Source: Parafrankia elaeagni (lineage in GTDB: Bacteria > Actinomycetota > Actinomycetes > Frankiales > Frankiaceae). From it: a DNA stretch of 41,193 bases. The position numbers and the translations under genes are program-made. The DNA lies in assembly GCF_000374165.1 (NCBI RefSeq), contig NZ_KB893751.1:1-41193 (forward strand). The letters run 5' to 3'. The notes under the pieces were generated by a model. It was not told the origin of the DNA. It searched no databases and saw only the letters and a list, made by a program, of their open reading frames with translations. Positions 25,265-36,458 of the stretch are shown piece after piece. Positions within the stretch are counted from its first letter, which is position 1. Each line of letters starts with the position of its first letter.

Positions 25265-26149
25265 GTGCCGAGCGGATCGCTGCTCGCGGTGGCCGACGAC
25301 GGCTTCCATGGGCCGACGCCCGATGTCTTCAAGCCGAAGAGCTGGTTTGAGTTCGACCTAGGACCGATCGACTTCTACTTCAACAAGTGGTCCGCGCTGA
25401 CCCTGTTCGTGGCGCTCTTCGTCGGAGTCTTCCTCTGGCTGGGGTTCCGCAAGGCGACGCTCGTACCGCGTGGGCTCCAGAACTTCTGTGAGTCGATCTA
25501 CGACTTCGTCGACATCTCGATCGCCCGAAACGTGATCGGGGAGCGGGGCAAGACCTTTGCTCCGTACCTGACCATTCTCTTCTGCTTCATCCTGGTGTCG
25601 AACGTCATGGCGATCATTCCGGTCGCCCAGTTCCCGACCACGTCGCGGATCGCGCTGCCGCTCATCCTCGCCCTGACGAGCTGGTTGATCTTCAACATCG
25701 TCGGTATCCGTGAGCACGGATTCGGCGGCTACTTCAAGGACATGCTCGTCCCGGCGCCGACCGCGCCACTGTTCGTGAAGATCATTCTCGCGCCGATCGA
25801 GTTCGTCTCGACCATCGTCGCCCGTCCCGCCACGCTTGCGATCCGGTTGTTCGCCAACATGTTCGCCGGTCACATGCTCCTGCTCGTGTTCGCCCTCGGC
25901 GCCGACTACCTGCTGCCCAAACCGCAGTTCATCTTCGGTGTGGTGTCCGGTCTGGTGGCGATCGGCCTCACCGCCTTCGAGTTGATGATCGACGTCCTGC
26001 AGGCCTACATCTTCACGGTCCTGACAGCCGCCTATATCGGCGGAGCGATCTCCTCGCACGGCGGCGACCACGACGCGGAGCATTCCCCGAGCCACGGCCA
26101 CGGGGAGAGCGCTGCGCTCACCCCGGTCGCCGCGGCGGCGCGGGCCTGA
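25265..26149 (+). CDS. atpB: ATP synthase Fo subunit a
   Basis: Membrane stator subunit that forms the proton half-channels against the c-ring. 294 residues with five to six long helices. The essential Arg is residue 194 in [18 protein letters not shown], and the last helices ([20 protein letters not shown]) are typical. GTG 25265 is preferred over ATG 25244: GGAGGT (25252-25257) lies 7 nt upstream of it. The C-terminus has a His/Asp-rich tail ([16 protein letters not shown]). First gene of the structural atp operon. Confidence 0.96.
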   Translation: MPSGSLLAVADDGFHGPTPDVFKPKSWFEFDLGPIDFYFNKWSALTLFVALFVGVFLWLGFRKATLVPRGLQNFCESIYDFVDISIARNVIGERGKTFAPYLTILFCFILVSNVMAIIPVAQFPTTSRIALPLILALTSWLIFNIVGIREHGFGGYFKDMLVPAPTAPLFVKIILAPIEFVSTIVARPATLAIRLFANMFAGHMLLLVFALGADYLLPKPQFIFGVVSGLVAIGLTAFELMIDVLQAYIFTVLTAAYIGGAISSHGGDHDAEHSPSHGHGESAALTPVAAAARA

Positions 26150-26219
26150 AGCCAACCGCCCACGCGCACCGTGGGAGAGCCCCTCGGTGCATCGACCACA
26201 AGAAGGACGGATCTGAACG

Positions 26220-26474
26220 ATGTCTCTCTCCGCGGCGTCCTCCGCGTTGCTTGCCGCAGATGACGCCATCAGCGGCAACATCGGGACGGTGGCCTACGGC
26301 ATCGCCACCCTTGGCCCCGGCATCGGCGTCGGCATCATCTTCGGTCTGGGTGTGCAGGCGATCGCTCGCCAGCCCGAGGCCGAGCAGGTGGCCTTCCGAT
26401 ACATGCTGATCGGCTTCGCCGTCGTCGAGGCGCTGGCCCTCATCGGCTTCGTCGTGCCGTTCGTCTTCACCTGA
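26220..26474 (+). CDS. atpE: ATP synthase Fo subunit c
   Basis: Proteolipid of the rotating c-ring, 84 residues. Helix one has the glycine motif GPGIGVGIIFG (32-42), the polar loop is ARQPE (49-53), and the proton-carrying acid is Glu70 in GFAVVEALALIGF. Glutamate with no clear sodium-ligand residues suggests a proton-driven enzyme. AAGGA lies about 12 nt before ATG 26220. It is 70 bp after atpB. Confidence 0.97.
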   Translation: MSLSAASSALLAADDAISGNIGTVAYGIATLGPGIGVGIIFGLGVQAIARQPEAEQVAFRYMLIGFAVVEALALIGFVVPFVFT

Positions 26475-26487
26475 GCCGGAGCGCCTG

Positions 26488-27066
26488 GTGCTGCAGAAAC
26501 TCATTCTCGCCGCCGAAGAAGGCGGGGCGCACGAGGACAGCGTCCTCATGCCGCCGCTCGCCGAGCTGATCGTTGGCCTGCTGGCCTTCGGCCTGCTCGT
26601 CGGCTTCTTCTTCTGGAAAATCTATCCCCAGATCCGCAGGACCTATGCGGAGCGGGCCGACCGTATCGAGGGTGGCCTCAACCGCGCCGAAGTTGCGGAG
26701 CGTGAGGCCAAGGCCCTGCTTGAGCAGTACCGCTCCCAGCTTGCTGAAGCCCGTACGGAGGCCGCCCGCATCCGAGAGGACGCGCAGGCCCAGGGGCGGC
26801 AGATCGTTGAGGAACTGCGCTCGCAGGCACAGCAGGAGGTCGCCGAGATCAAGGAGCGGGCCGACGCCGCACTGGTGGCCGAACGGGCCCAGGTCGTCGC
26901 CTCGATCCGTCGTGAGATCGGTGAGATCGCGCTTGAGCTCGCCACCCGCATCGTCGGGCACGAGCTCCAGAGCGACGCGCGCCAGCGTCAGCTCGTCGAT
27001 GACTTCATCGCGGGCCTCGACGAGGCGCCGCGTCCGGCGGTCGCCCCGGCCGGGCCGGGAGTCTGA
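26488..27066 (+). CDS. atpF: ATP synthase Fo subunit b
   Basis: Stator stalk subunit, 192 residues. One membrane helix (about 25-46, AELIVGLLAFGLLVGFFFWK) is followed by a long charged coiled coil rich in Ala, Glu and Arg (from RRTYAERADRIEGGLN to EIALELATRI) that dimerises and reaches subunit delta. GTG 26488 lies 13 nt after atpE with GGAG upstream. A second TTG or ATG start inside cannot be excluded but would trim only the tail. It is not fused to delta, unlike one of the two b subunits of mycobacteria. Confidence 0.95.
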   Translation: MLQKLILAAEEGGAHEDSVLMPPLAELIVGLLAFGLLVGFFFWKIYPQIRRTYAERADRIEGGLNRAEVAEREAKALLEQYRSQLAEARTEAARIREDAQAQGRQIVEELRSQAQQEVAEIKERADAALVAERAQVVASIRREIGEIALELATRIVGHELQSDARQRQLVDDFIAGLDEAPRPAVAPAGPGV

Positions 27067-27068
27067 CG

Positions 27069-27911
27069 ATGGAGGGAGCCAGCCGGCAGTCACTTGCCGC
27101 CGCCCGGTCGGTCCTCGACCAGGTGACGGCGGTGCCGACCGGCACCGTGACCAGCCCGGCGGCCTCGCCCGACGCGCGGCGGGTCGCCGATGACCTCGGC
27201 GCCGTCGCGGCACTGATCGGCCGTGAACCGACGGTGCGGCGCGCCCTCACCGATCCCGGCGCGCCGCCGCAGTCGCGGGTGAGTCTGGTCGGTCGCCTGT
27301 TCGGGACGCAGATCGGCCAGGGGTCCCTCGCCGTGGTGTCGGCGGCGGTCGCAGGCCGCTGGTCGCGGCCGGTCGACCTCCGCCTCGCGCTGGAGGAGCT
27401 CGCGGTCGAGGCCACGCTGGCCGAGGCCGAGGCCGCGGACGTCCTCGACGAGGTGGAGGACGAGCTGTTCCGGTTCGGCCGCATCCTGGGCCAGAACCCG
27501 CAGCTCTCGCTCGCCCTCACCGACCCGGCCGCGCCGGCGTCGGCGAAGGTCGCGCTGGTGGACCGGCTGCTGTCCGGCCGCGCCCACCCGGTGACCGTCC
27601 GGCTGGCTCAGCAGACCACCGCGGACCCCTCCCAGGGGGACATCGAGCGGCGGCTGGAGAGCCTGAGCCGGATCGCGGCCGCCCGCCGTGGGCGGGTGGT
27701 CGCCGTCGTCCGGACCGCGACCATGCTCGACGATGACCAGACTGCCAGGCTGAAGGCGGCGATCAGCCGCTTCTTCGGCCGCCAGATCCAGCTTCAGATC
27801 GACCTCGACCCGTCCGTTCTCGGTGGTCTGTCCGTGCGGGTGGGTGACGAGGTCGTCGATGGCACGGTCCTGCGCCGGCTCGCCGCGGCCCGCCGCGGGC
27901 TGACCCGTTAG
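27069..27911 (+). CDS. atpH: ATP synthase F1 subunit delta
   Basis: Joins the b stalk to the alpha3beta3 head. 280 residues, the long actinobacterial form (about 180 in E. coli). The conserved C-terminal half is visible: ALTDPAAPASAKVALVDRLL, then VVAVVRTATMLDDDQTARLK and the end IDLDPSVLGGLSVRVGDEVV, the strand pair usual for delta. The ATG lies 2 nt after the atpF stop. Confidence 0.95.
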   Translation: MEGASRQSLAAARSVLDQVTAVPTGTVTSPAASPDARRVADDLGAVAALIGREPTVRRALTDPGAPPQSRVSLVGRLFGTQIGQGSLAVVSAAVAGRWSRPVDLRLALEELAVEATLAEAEAADVLDEVEDELFRFGRILGQNPQLSLALTDPAAPASAKVALVDRLLSGRAHPVTVRLAQQTTADPSQGDIERRLESLSRIAAARRGRVVAVVRTATMLDDDQTARLKAAISRFFGRQIQLQIDLDPSVLGGLSVRVGDEVVDGTVLRRLAAARRGLTR

Positions 27912-28022
27912 GCCCGGACGCACGATGGGTGAGCGCAGGCCGGGCCCGGGGGCAGCACGGGTGCAGGGCACGGCAGTGACGACCGATGACCAGATCCACG
28001 CCAGCCATGAAGGACCAACGCG

Positions 28023-29684
28023 ATGACTGAGCTGTCCATCCGGCCGGAGGAGATCCGCGACGCCCTCCGGGAGTACGTCGACTCCTTCCAGGCCACCTCC
28101 GGTGACCGGGAGGAGGTCGGCCGCGTCGTCGTGACCGGTGACGGGATCGCCCGGGTCGAGGGCCTTCCGCACACCATGACCAACGAGCTGCTCGAGTTCC
28201 ACGGCGGCGTGCTGGGCCTGGCCCTCAACCTCGAGGTCGGCGAGATCGGCTGCGTCATCCTCGGCGAGGCCGAGCACATCGAGGAGGGCCAGGAGGTCCG
28301 CCGGACCGGCGAGATCCTCGCCGTCCCGGTGGGCGACGGCTTCCTCGGCCGGGTCGTCGACCCGCTGGGGCGTCCGATCGACGGCCTCGGCGAGATCGTC
28401 GCCGAGGGCACCCGCGCCCTGGAACTGCAGGCGCCGTCGGTGGTCGAGCGCCAGCCGGTGAAGGAGCCCCTCCAGACCGGCATCAAGGCCATCGACGCGA
28501 TGACCGCCATCGGCCGGGGTCAGCGTCAGCTGATCATCGGCGACCGGCAGACCGGCAAGACGACGGTCGCGATCGACGCGATCATCAACCAGCGTGACAA
28601 CTGGCTGTCCGGTGACCCGAAGAAGCAGGTCAAGTGCGTCTACGTCGCCATCGGTCAGAAGAAGTCGACGATCCGCGAGGTTGTCAACACCCTTGAGGAA
28701 GCCGGCGCGCTGGCCTACACGACCATCGTCGCGGCCCCGGCGGACGAGCCGGCCGGCTTCAAGTACATCGCCGCCTACACCGGCTCCGCCATCGGGCAGC
28801 ACTGGATGTACAACGGCCAGCACTCGCTGGTGGTCTTCGACGACCTCTCCAAGCAGGCGGAGGCCTACCGGGCCATCTCGCTGCTGCTGCGCCGCCCGCC
28901 GGGCCGTGAGGCCTACCCGGGCGACGTCTTCTACCTGCACTCCCGCCTGCTGGAGCGCTGCGCGAAGCTCTCCGACGAGCTGGGCGGCGGATCGCTGACC
29001 GGGCTGCCGATCATCGAGACGAAGGCCAACGACATCTCGGCCTACATCCCGACGAACGTCATCTCGATCACCGACGGCCAGATCTTCCTCGAGTCCGACC
29101 TGTTCAACCAGGGTGTCCGGCCGGCGATCAACGTCGGTACCTCGGTCTCCCGGGTCGGCGGCAGCGCCCAGGTCAAGGCGATGAAGTCGGTGGCCGGCCG
29201 GCTGCGCCTCGACCTCGCCCAGTACCGCGAGCTGGAGGCCTTCTCGGCCTTCGGTTCCGACCTGGACAAGGCGTCGCGTGACCAGCTCGCCCGCGGTGCC
29301 CGGCTGGTCGAGCTGCTCAAGCAGCCGCAGAACAAGCCGTTCGCCGTCGAGCGCCAGGTCGTCTCCATCTGGGCCGGCACCACCGGCAGGCTGGACGACG
29401 TCCCGGTCGCGGACATCCGCCGCTTCGAGGCCGAGTTCCTCGACTTCGTCGGGCGGGTCCACGGCGGCGTGTACGACACGATCGTCAACACCGGCAAGCT
29501 CGGTGACGACACGATCGGGTCGCTGGAGTCGGCGATCGCCGAGTTCAAGCAGCAGTTCACGCTGTCGGACGGCACCCAGCTGGTGAACGAGGCCACTCCC
29601 GAGGCCCTCGACCCGTCCGCGGTCGAGCGCGAGGAGATCGCCGTCCACCGCCAGAAGCCGTCCTCCGAGACCACGGGCCGCTGA
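28023..29684 (+). CDS. atpA: ATP synthase F1 subunit alpha
   Basis: Non-catalytic nucleotide-binding subunit of the head, 553 residues. P-loop GDRQTGKT (173-180), [37 protein letters not shown] and the alpha signature [21 protein letters not shown] are present. The N-terminal ELSIRPEEI segment that binds delta is kept. AAGGA lies upstream of ATG 28023, which follows a 111-bp gap after atpH. atpG begins 3 nt after its stop. Confidence 0.98.
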   Translation: MTELSIRPEEIRDALREYVDSFQATSGDREEVGRVVVTGDGIARVEGLPHTMTNELLEFHGGVLGLALNLEVGEIGCVILGEAEHIEEGQEVRRTGEILAVPVGDGFLGRVVDPLGRPIDGLGEIVAEGTRALELQAPSVVERQPVKEPLQTGIKAIDAMTAIGRGQRQLIIGDRQTGKTTVAIDAIINQRDNWLSGDPKKQVKCVYVAIGQKKSTIREVVNTLEEAGALAYTTIVAAPADEPAGFKYIAAYTGSAIGQHWMYNGQHSLVVFDDLSKQAEAYRAISLLLRRPPGREAYPGDVFYLHSRLLERCAKLSDELGGGSLTGLPIIETKANDISAYIPTNVISITDGQIFLESDLFNQGVRPAINVGTSVSRVGGSAQVKAMKSVAGRLRLDLAQYRELEAFSAFGSDLDKASRDQLARGARLVELLKQPQNKPFAVERQVVSIWAGTTGRLDDVPVADIRRFEAEFLDFVGRVHGGVYDTIVNTGKLGDDTIGSLESAIAEFKQQFTLSDGTQLVNEATPEALDPSAVEREEIAVHRQKPSSETTGR

Positions 29685-29687
29685 CCC

Positions 29688-32114
<2,427 letters not shown>

Positions 32115-32115
<1 letters not shown>

Positions 32116-32372
32116 TGCCGATGCGGGTGGCGATCGTCTCGCCCGAGCAGGAGGTGTGGTCCGGCGACGCCGACATGGTCGTCGCCCGGACCGTCGAAGG
32201 CGACATCGGCATCCTGCCGGGCCACGTCTCGATGCTGGCGGTGCTGGTCGGTGACCAGACCGTCCGGGTGAAGGTCGGCTCGCAGGAGATCTCCGCCGGT
32301 GTCGACGGAGGCTTCCTCTCGGTCACCAAGGAGGGCGTCAGCATCCTCGCCGAAAGCGCGACGATCGCCTGA
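32115..32372 (+). CDS. atpC: ATP synthase F1 subunit epsilon, short form
   Basis: Rotor subunit that joins gamma to the c-ring. Only 85 residues, against about 120-140 in most bacteria. The N-terminal beta-sandwich is complete (VAIVSPEQEVWSGDADMVVA, GDIGILPGHVSMLAVL, GGFLSVTKEGVSILAE), but the protein stops right after it at SATIA, so the C-terminal two-helix domain that inhibits ATP hydrolysis is absent. The frame ends naturally before the operon terminator, so this looks like a genuine short form rather than recent damage. The start overlaps atpD by one base. Confidence 0.92.
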
Positions 32373-32396
32373 CCCGGTTCGACCTGGTGCTTCTCC

Positions 32397-32450
32397 CTGG
32401 CCCGGTTCCGGTGCCGACAGCCGTGTCTGTCAGCCTCCGGACCGGGCCAG
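32397..32450 (+). terminator. terminator of the atp operon
   Basis: CTGGCCCGGTTCCGG (from 32397) and CCGGACCGGGCCAG (ending 32450) form a long stem, extended by GACAG/CTGTC near the loop CCGTGT, with small mismatches between. It begins 24 bp after atpC and separates the operon from the convergent adenosyltransferase gene. Confidence 0.7.
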
Positions 32451-32501
32451 CGTCATGTCAGGACGTCAGGCGCCAGGACTTCAGGACTCGGGCGCCCGGC
32501 C

Positions 32502-33074
32502 TCAGCTGCCGGCGCCCGGCTTCCACAGCACGTCGCCGTCCGGGTTCGCGACCCGGGAGAGAATGAACAGCAGGTCGGACAGCCGGTTCAGATAGCGGGC
32601 CGGCAGCGGGTTCGTCGTCTCCGGCTCCGCATCGAGCAGCGCCCAGCAGGACCGCTCGGCCCGCCGCGCCACCGTCCGCGCCACGTGCAGCAGCGCCGCC
32701 GCCGGAGTACCGCCGGGCAGGATGAACGAGTTCAGCTTCGGTAGCGCCTCGTTGTACCGGTCGCACGCCTCTTCCAACCGGTCGACATAGACGTCGGTGA
32801 TCCGCAACGGCGGGTACCGCGGCTCGGCGACCACCGGAGAACACAGATCGGCGCCCACGTCGAACAGGTCGTTCTGCACCTGCGCCAGGGTCTCGCGGAC
32901 GTCCGCGCCGACCTCGCCCAGCGCGAGCACCACGCCGATCGCCGCGTTCGTCTCGTCGACGTCGGCATAGGCGGCGAGCCGCGCCGAGGTCTTCGGCACC
33001 CGTGACATGTCACCCAGGGCCGTCGTTCCGTCGTCGCCGGTCCGCGTGTAGATCCGGGTCAGGTGCACCGCCAT
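32502..33074 (-). CDS. cob(I)alamin adenosyltransferase, PduO type
   Basis: Makes adenosylcobalamin (coenzyme B12) from cob(I)alamin and ATP. 190 residues, a trimeric five-helix bundle. Family motifs: the ATP-binding N-terminus YTRTGDDGTTALGD, AYADVDETNAAIG, FILPGGTPAAALLHVARTVA and LNRLSDLLFILSRVAN. ATG 33074 was chosen because homology starts at once (AVHLTRIYTRTGDDG). A 67-residue ORF ends 4 nt upstream on the same strand. The gene is convergent with atpC. The B12-dependent ethylmalonyl-CoA mutase gene about 7 kb away would use its product, but no direct link is visible. Confidence 0.95.
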   Translation of the reverse strand: MAVHLTRIYTRTGDDGTTALGDMSRVPKTSARLAAYADVDETNAAIGVVLALGEVGADVRETLAQVQNDLFDVGADLCSPVVAEPRYPPLRITDVYVDRLEEACDRYNEALPKLNSFILPGGTPAAALLHVARTVARRAERSCWALLDAEPETTNPLPARYLNRLSDLLFILSRVANPDGDVLWKPGAGS

Positions 33075-33078
33075 GCCG

Positions 33079-33282
33079 TCACTGTAGGGGGGCGGCTGCG
33101 CAGGTGCCTGCGGTTGTGTCCTTCGTCTGGCCGCCTGCCTGGCCGCCTGGGTGACCGACCGGTTCGAGGACGGCGTGCACGACGCTCGCGTCGTCACTGA
33201 TCCCGAACCGGGGATGCCGGCCCCGGTCGGGGTCCTCGTTGTGAGCCTTCAGTGACCAGCTCCTCGCCACCGTGACGTGCAT
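33079..33282 (-). CDS. small hypothetical protein coupled to the adenosyltransferase gene
   Basis: A 67-residue ORF that I do not recognise. It begins MHVTVARSWSLKAHNEDPDR and contains HPRFGISDDASVVHAVLEP; the last 20 residues are Gly/Gln/Ala/Thr-rich. Support comes from a strong ribosome site (GGAGG, 33292-33296, 9 nt before ATG 33282), high G/C at third positions in the first 45 codons, and a stop only 4 nt before the adenosyltransferase ATG, which suggests one transcript. No membrane segment or cysteine motif is present. It could instead be leader sequence, in which case the coding bias would be coincidence. Confidence 0.5.
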   Translation of the reverse strand: MHVTVARSWSLKAHNEDPDRGRHPRFGISDDASVVHAVLEPVGHPGGQAGGQTKDTTAGTCAAAPLQ

Positions 33283-33324
33283 GCTGAGCAGCCTCCAATG
33301 CGGACATCGGCGCTGCCCGCCGGT

Positions 33325-33330
33325 TAGCGT
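33325..33330 (+). promoter_or_regulatory. -10 box TAGCGT of the Nudix gene (leaderless)
   Basis: TAGCGT is followed by 6 nt and the ATG at 33337. No ribosome-binding site lies between them, so a leaderless transcript is likely. Confidence 0.45.
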
Positions 33331-33336
33331 CCCGAC

Positions 33337-33774
33337 ATGCATTCCGTGAGCGTAGCCGGCTTGGCGCAGAGAGATGACAATCATGTTCTCTGCATCCGGC
33401 GGCGGGACAACGGGGCGTGGCAGATTCCCGGCGGGGTTCTCGAACAGGGGGAGACCCTTCACGAGGCGCTCATCCGTGAGGTTCGCGAGGAGACGGGAAT
33501 CGCGGTCGAACCGGTACGCCTCACCGGGATCTATCTGAACCTGCCGCGGGCGGTCGTGGCGCTGGTGTTCCTGTGTCGGGTCGCTGACGCGGAGGCTCGG
33601 CCGGCGACAGAGACCGAAGAGGCCACCGCGGTGGAGTGGCTGCCGGTCGACGAGATCGTGCGGCGGTCGGTGCCCGCCTTCGGCGTGCGGGTCACCGACG
33701 CGCTGGCCGGTGAGCAGGAGCCTGTGTTGCGCCATCATGACGGCGTTCATCTGGTGACGTCCCGGTTGGGGTGA
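33337..33774 (+). CDS. Nudix hydrolase
   Basis: Pyrophosphohydrolase of the Nudix superfamily, 145 residues. The full Nudix box runs from Gly33 to Ile55 (GVLEQGETLHEALIREVREE, then TGI), with every position of GX5EX7REUXEEXGU kept, so metal binding and activity are expected. The substrate (nucleotide, oxidised nucleotide or sugar) cannot be deduced. ATG 33337 is supported by the TAGCGT box 6 nt upstream and by homology starting within ten residues. It is divergent from the small ORF and adenosyltransferase pair and precedes murA on the same strand by about 130 bp. Confidence 0.92.
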   Translation: MHSVSVAGLAQRDDNHVLCIRRRDNGAWQIPGGVLEQGETLHEALIREVREETGIAVEPVRLTGIYLNLPRAVVALVFLCRVADAEARPATETEEATAVEWLPVDEIVRRSVPAFGVRVTDALAGEQEPVLRHHDGVHLVTSRLG

Positions 33775-33776
33775 CA

Positions 33777-33791
33777 CCGGCGTCTCGCCGG
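33777..33791 (+). terminator. small hairpin after the Nudix gene
   Basis: CCGGCG-TCT-CGCCGG, a perfect 6-bp stem starting 3 bp after the Nudix stop codon. It is short and lacks a U tract, so it is only a possible terminator. Confidence 0.35.
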
Positions 33792-33895
33792 CCACTGGGC
33801 GGCTGGCCGCTGCCGGGCCGCTGACGAGCCGCGGTCCGGGCGTGGTCTGGACCGTCGAATCCCGGGGTTGTTCTGAAGATCCACCCTGGAGCACC

Positions 33896-33901
33896 TAGCA
33901 T
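33896..33901 (+). promoter_or_regulatory. -10 box TAGCAT of murA (leaderless)
   Basis: TAGCAT lies 8 nt before an in-frame GTG at 33910 and 2 nt before the GTG at 33904. If transcription starts about 7 nt after the box, the mRNA would begin at the GTG of 33910. Confidence 0.45.
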
Positions 33902-33903
33902 CG

Positions 33904-35187
33904 GTGCCCGTGGAGCGCTTCGTCGTGACAGGCGGGACCAGGCTGGTCGGCGAGGTCGCCGTTCCGGGCGCGAAGAACTCGGTGCTCAAGCTGATGGCGG
34001 CGAGCCTGCTCGCGCCCGGCCGCACCACCCTGGAGGCGGTGCCGGACATCCTTGACGTGTCCGTGATGGCGGACGTCCTACGTGGCCTCGGTGCCGACAC
34101 GCGGCATGACCGGGACGAGGGGCAGGTCGTCATCGACGTGCCCGACACGGTCGAGTCGACCGCCGACGCGGACCTGGTGCGCCGGATCCGGGCTTCGGTG
34201 GCGATCCTGGGGCCGCTGGTCGCGCGCTGCGGCGAGGCCCGGGTGGCGCTGCCCGGTGGGGACGCGATCGGCGCGCGGGCGCTCGACATCCACATGAACG
34301 GCCTGGCGAAGCTGGGTGCGGTCGTGGACGTCGAGGCCGGCGTGCTGGTGGCGCGTTCGTCCGGGCGTCTGCAGGGGGCGTCGATCTGGCTCGACTTCCC
34401 GAGCGTGGGGGCGACCGAGAACCTGGTGATGGCCGGTGTGCTGGCCAAGGGCACCACGGTGATCGACAACGCGGCGCAGGAACCGGAGATCGCGGACCTG
34501 TGCGCGCTGCTCACGGCGATGGGCGCGCGGATCGACGGTGCCGGCACGTCGACGCTGGTCGTTGACGGGGTCGAAGGGCTGAGTCCGGTGGTGCATCGGA
34601 CGGTCCCGGACCGGATCGTCGCCGGCACCTGGGCGATCGGCGCGTTGATGACCGGTGGGGACGTGATGATCCGCCACGGCCGCGCCGAGCATCTGGGGAT
34701 CGTGCTGGAGAAGCTCACCGCCGCCGGTGCGTCGGTGGAGCTCTGCCCGGACGGCTTCCGGGTCAAAGCCCAGGGCCGCCCGCGGTCGATCGACGTCGTC
34801 ACGCTGCCCTACCCGGGCTTCCCGACGGACCTGCTGCCGCAGGTGATCGCGCTGGAGGCGATCAGCGAGGGCACCTCGCTGATCACCGAGAACGTGTTCG
34901 ACAGCAGGTTCGTCTTCTGCCGGGAGCTGCACAAACTCGGCGCGGACCTGCGCACCGACGGCCACCATGTGGTCGTCCGGCCCACCCCGCGGCTGGCAGG
35001 TGCCTCGGTGCTGGCCTCGGACGTCCGCGCCGGCGCGGCGCTGGTCCTCGCGGGTCTGGTCGCCGAGGGCACGACGGAGGTCCGGGACGTCCACCACATC
35101 GACCGGGGCTACGCCCGGTTCGTGGAGACCCTCACCGCGCTGGGCGCCCGGATCCGCCGCGAACCGTCCACTGTCGCCGCCGCCTGA
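33904..35187 (+). CDS. murA: UDP-N-acetylglucosamine 1-carboxyvinyltransferase (MurA) with active-site Cys replaced by Asp
   Basis: First committed step of peptidoglycan synthesis: transfer of enolpyruvate from PEP to UDP-GlcNAc. 427 residues, normal length, with [20 protein letters not shown] (substrate loop), the [15 protein letters not shown] block and FPTDLLPQ. In the flexible loop the Cys that fosfomycin alkylates (PGGC in E. coli) is Asp120 here ([15 protein letters not shown]), as in the mycobacterial enzyme, which predicts natural fosfomycin resistance of this target. The start is GTG 33904, or more likely GTG 33910 if leaderless, giving ERFVVTGG after the initiator. Convergent with the membrane protein gene at 36.8 kb before the IS630 insertion. 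Confidence 0.96.
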   Translation: MPVERFVVTGGTRLVGEVAVPGAKNSVLKLMAASLLAPGRTTLEAVPDILDVSVMADVLRGLGADTRHDRDEGQVVIDVPDTVESTADADLVRRIRASVAILGPLVARCGEARVALPGGDAIGARALDIHMNGLAKLGAVVDVEAGVLVARSSGRLQGASIWLDFPSVGATENLVMAGVLAKGTTVIDNAAQEPEIADLCALLTAMGARIDGAGTSTLVVDGVEGLSPVVHRTVPDRIVAGTWAIGALMTGGDVMIRHGRAEHLGIVLEKLTAAGASVELCPDGFRVKAQGRPRSIDVVTLPYPGFPTDLLPQVIALEAISEGTSLITENVFDSRFVFCRELHKLGADLRTDGHHVVVRPTPRLAGASVLASDVRAGAALVLAGLVAEGTTEVRDVHHIDRGYARFVETLTALGARIRREPSTVAAA

Positions 35188-35250
35188 CCCCGCCGACCAC
35201 CCGCTCGGTGCCCGCGCACCCGCTCGGTGCCCGCTCCCGCAGGAGGCCTA

Positions 35251-35276
35251 GTGCAGCTCCGCGTAAGTCTTGCTGG
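35251..35276 (+). repeat. left terminal inverted repeat of IS630 element
   Basis: GTGCAGCTCCGCGTAAGTCT continuing to 35276. It matches the right end at all but positions 8 and 9 and starts directly after the TA duplication. Confidence 0.92.
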
Positions 35277-35284
35277 GGTTGTCG

Positions 35285-36355
35285 TCAGGCGGCTTTGAGG
35301 GGTTCGCCGGTGTAGGTCCAGCGGTAGGGCCTGGCGGTGCGGTCGTGGACCTCGATGAAGTGGAGGATCTTCTCCGCGAGGTCGTCGCGGGAGGTGAAGT
35401 CGCCGCGTCGCAGGAGCTGGCGGGTGAGCGTCGAGAAGAAGATCTCGACCATGTTCAACCAGCTGGCGTGTTTCGGGGTGTAGGTCACGACGAACCGGGG
35501 GTGGGCCGCGAGCCACGCCCGGGTCGCGCGTGCGGTGTGACTCGACCCGTTGTCCATCACCAGGTAGATCCTCAGCGCGGGATCGATCGCCTCGTCGAGC
35601 CTGGTCAGGAACCAGGTGAAGTTCGCCGAGTTGTTCTTCCCGGGGATGATCTCGCCGAGGACCTGCCCGGTGGCGACGTCCATCGCCGCGACCAGCGACA
35701 CGGTGTCGTGCCGGACGTACTCGAACTCGCGTTTCTCGGGGGAGCCGGAGCAGACCGGGCGGGTCGGGTGGCGCCGCGAGCGGGCCTGGATCGCGGTCTT
35801 CTCGTCGACGGAGATCACGACACCGTCCGCGGGCGGGTGCAGGTAGAGGTCACAGACCGCGGCGGCGCGGTCGGTGAAGTCGGGGTCGGCGGGCCGGTTG
35901 AGCCAGCCGCGGACCCGGTGGGGCTTGAGGTCGAGGTCGGCCAGCACCCGGCCGATCTGTGCCGGTGACATCCCGACCGTCGGGGCGAGATGCTCGGCGA
36001 GTAGCCGGTGCGACCACTGCGACGCCGCCTCCGGTGCGGTCTCGGTGACCGCGGCCAGCACCGCGAGCCGGGCGTCCGCACCGTAGCGGCGCGGCCGGCC
36101 GGAGCGAGGCCGGTCGACCAGCGCCGCCTCGCCGTCCACGGCGAACCGGGCGCACAGCCGGCGGACCGTGTCCGCGTGCACGCTGTGACGGCGGCCGAGC
36201 GCGGCCGGCCCCCACCGGCCATCAGCCGCGTCCAGCAGGATCCGGGCCCGTCTGACCTGGTCGAACGGGGCACTCACCGTTCCGGCGAGCTTTTTGAACC
36301 GCCGCCGCTGCGCGGCCCCGAGAACCACCCGTGGACCACCCGCCCGTCTACTCAC
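35285..36355 (-). CDS. IS630-family transposase
   Basis: A full-length DDE transposase of 356 residues. The N-terminal half is a paired helix-turn-helix (about 35-150, including RRHSVHADTVRRLCARF and GRPRRYG). The catalytic triad is Asp184 (VISVDEKTAIQA), Asp268 (LVMDNGSSHTA) and Glu304 (ASWLNMVEIFFS), with the 35-residue D-E spacing usual for IS630/Tc1-like enzymes. GTG 36355 was chosen because the terminal domain starts soon after and no better start lies upstream. It ends 34 bp from the left end of the element. No frameshift is needed, unlike some members that use two overlapping frames. Confidence 0.95.
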   Translation of the reverse strand: MSRRAGGPRVVLGAAQRRRFKKLAGTVSAPFDQVRRARILLDAADGRWGPAALGRRHSVHADTVRRLCARFAVDGEAALVDRPRSGRPRRYGADARLAVLAAVTETAPEAASQWSHRLLAEHLAPTVGMSPAQIGRVLADLDLKPHRVRGWLNRPADPDFTDRAAAVCDLYLHPPADGVVISVDEKTAIQARSRRHPTRPVCSGSPEKREFEYVRHDTVSLVAAMDVATGQVLGEIIPGKNNSANFTWFLTRLDEAIDPALRIYLVMDNGSSHTARATRAWLAAHPRFVVTYTPKHASWLNMVEIFFSTLTRQLLRRGDFTSRDDLAEKILHFIEVHDRTARPYRWTYTGEPLKAA

Positions 36356-36458
36356 CGCTCACCACGCACATCCTGGAAGGGACAGTTCCAGGACGACAGG
36401 GAAGAACCGGCCGGGCCCGGACACGGGCCCGACACACCGGGACGGGCAGGATGAAGAC

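Noticed and set aside
25358-26281. minus-strand open frame over atpB
   Set aside because: Antisense to atpB, with no ribosome site and no known domain.
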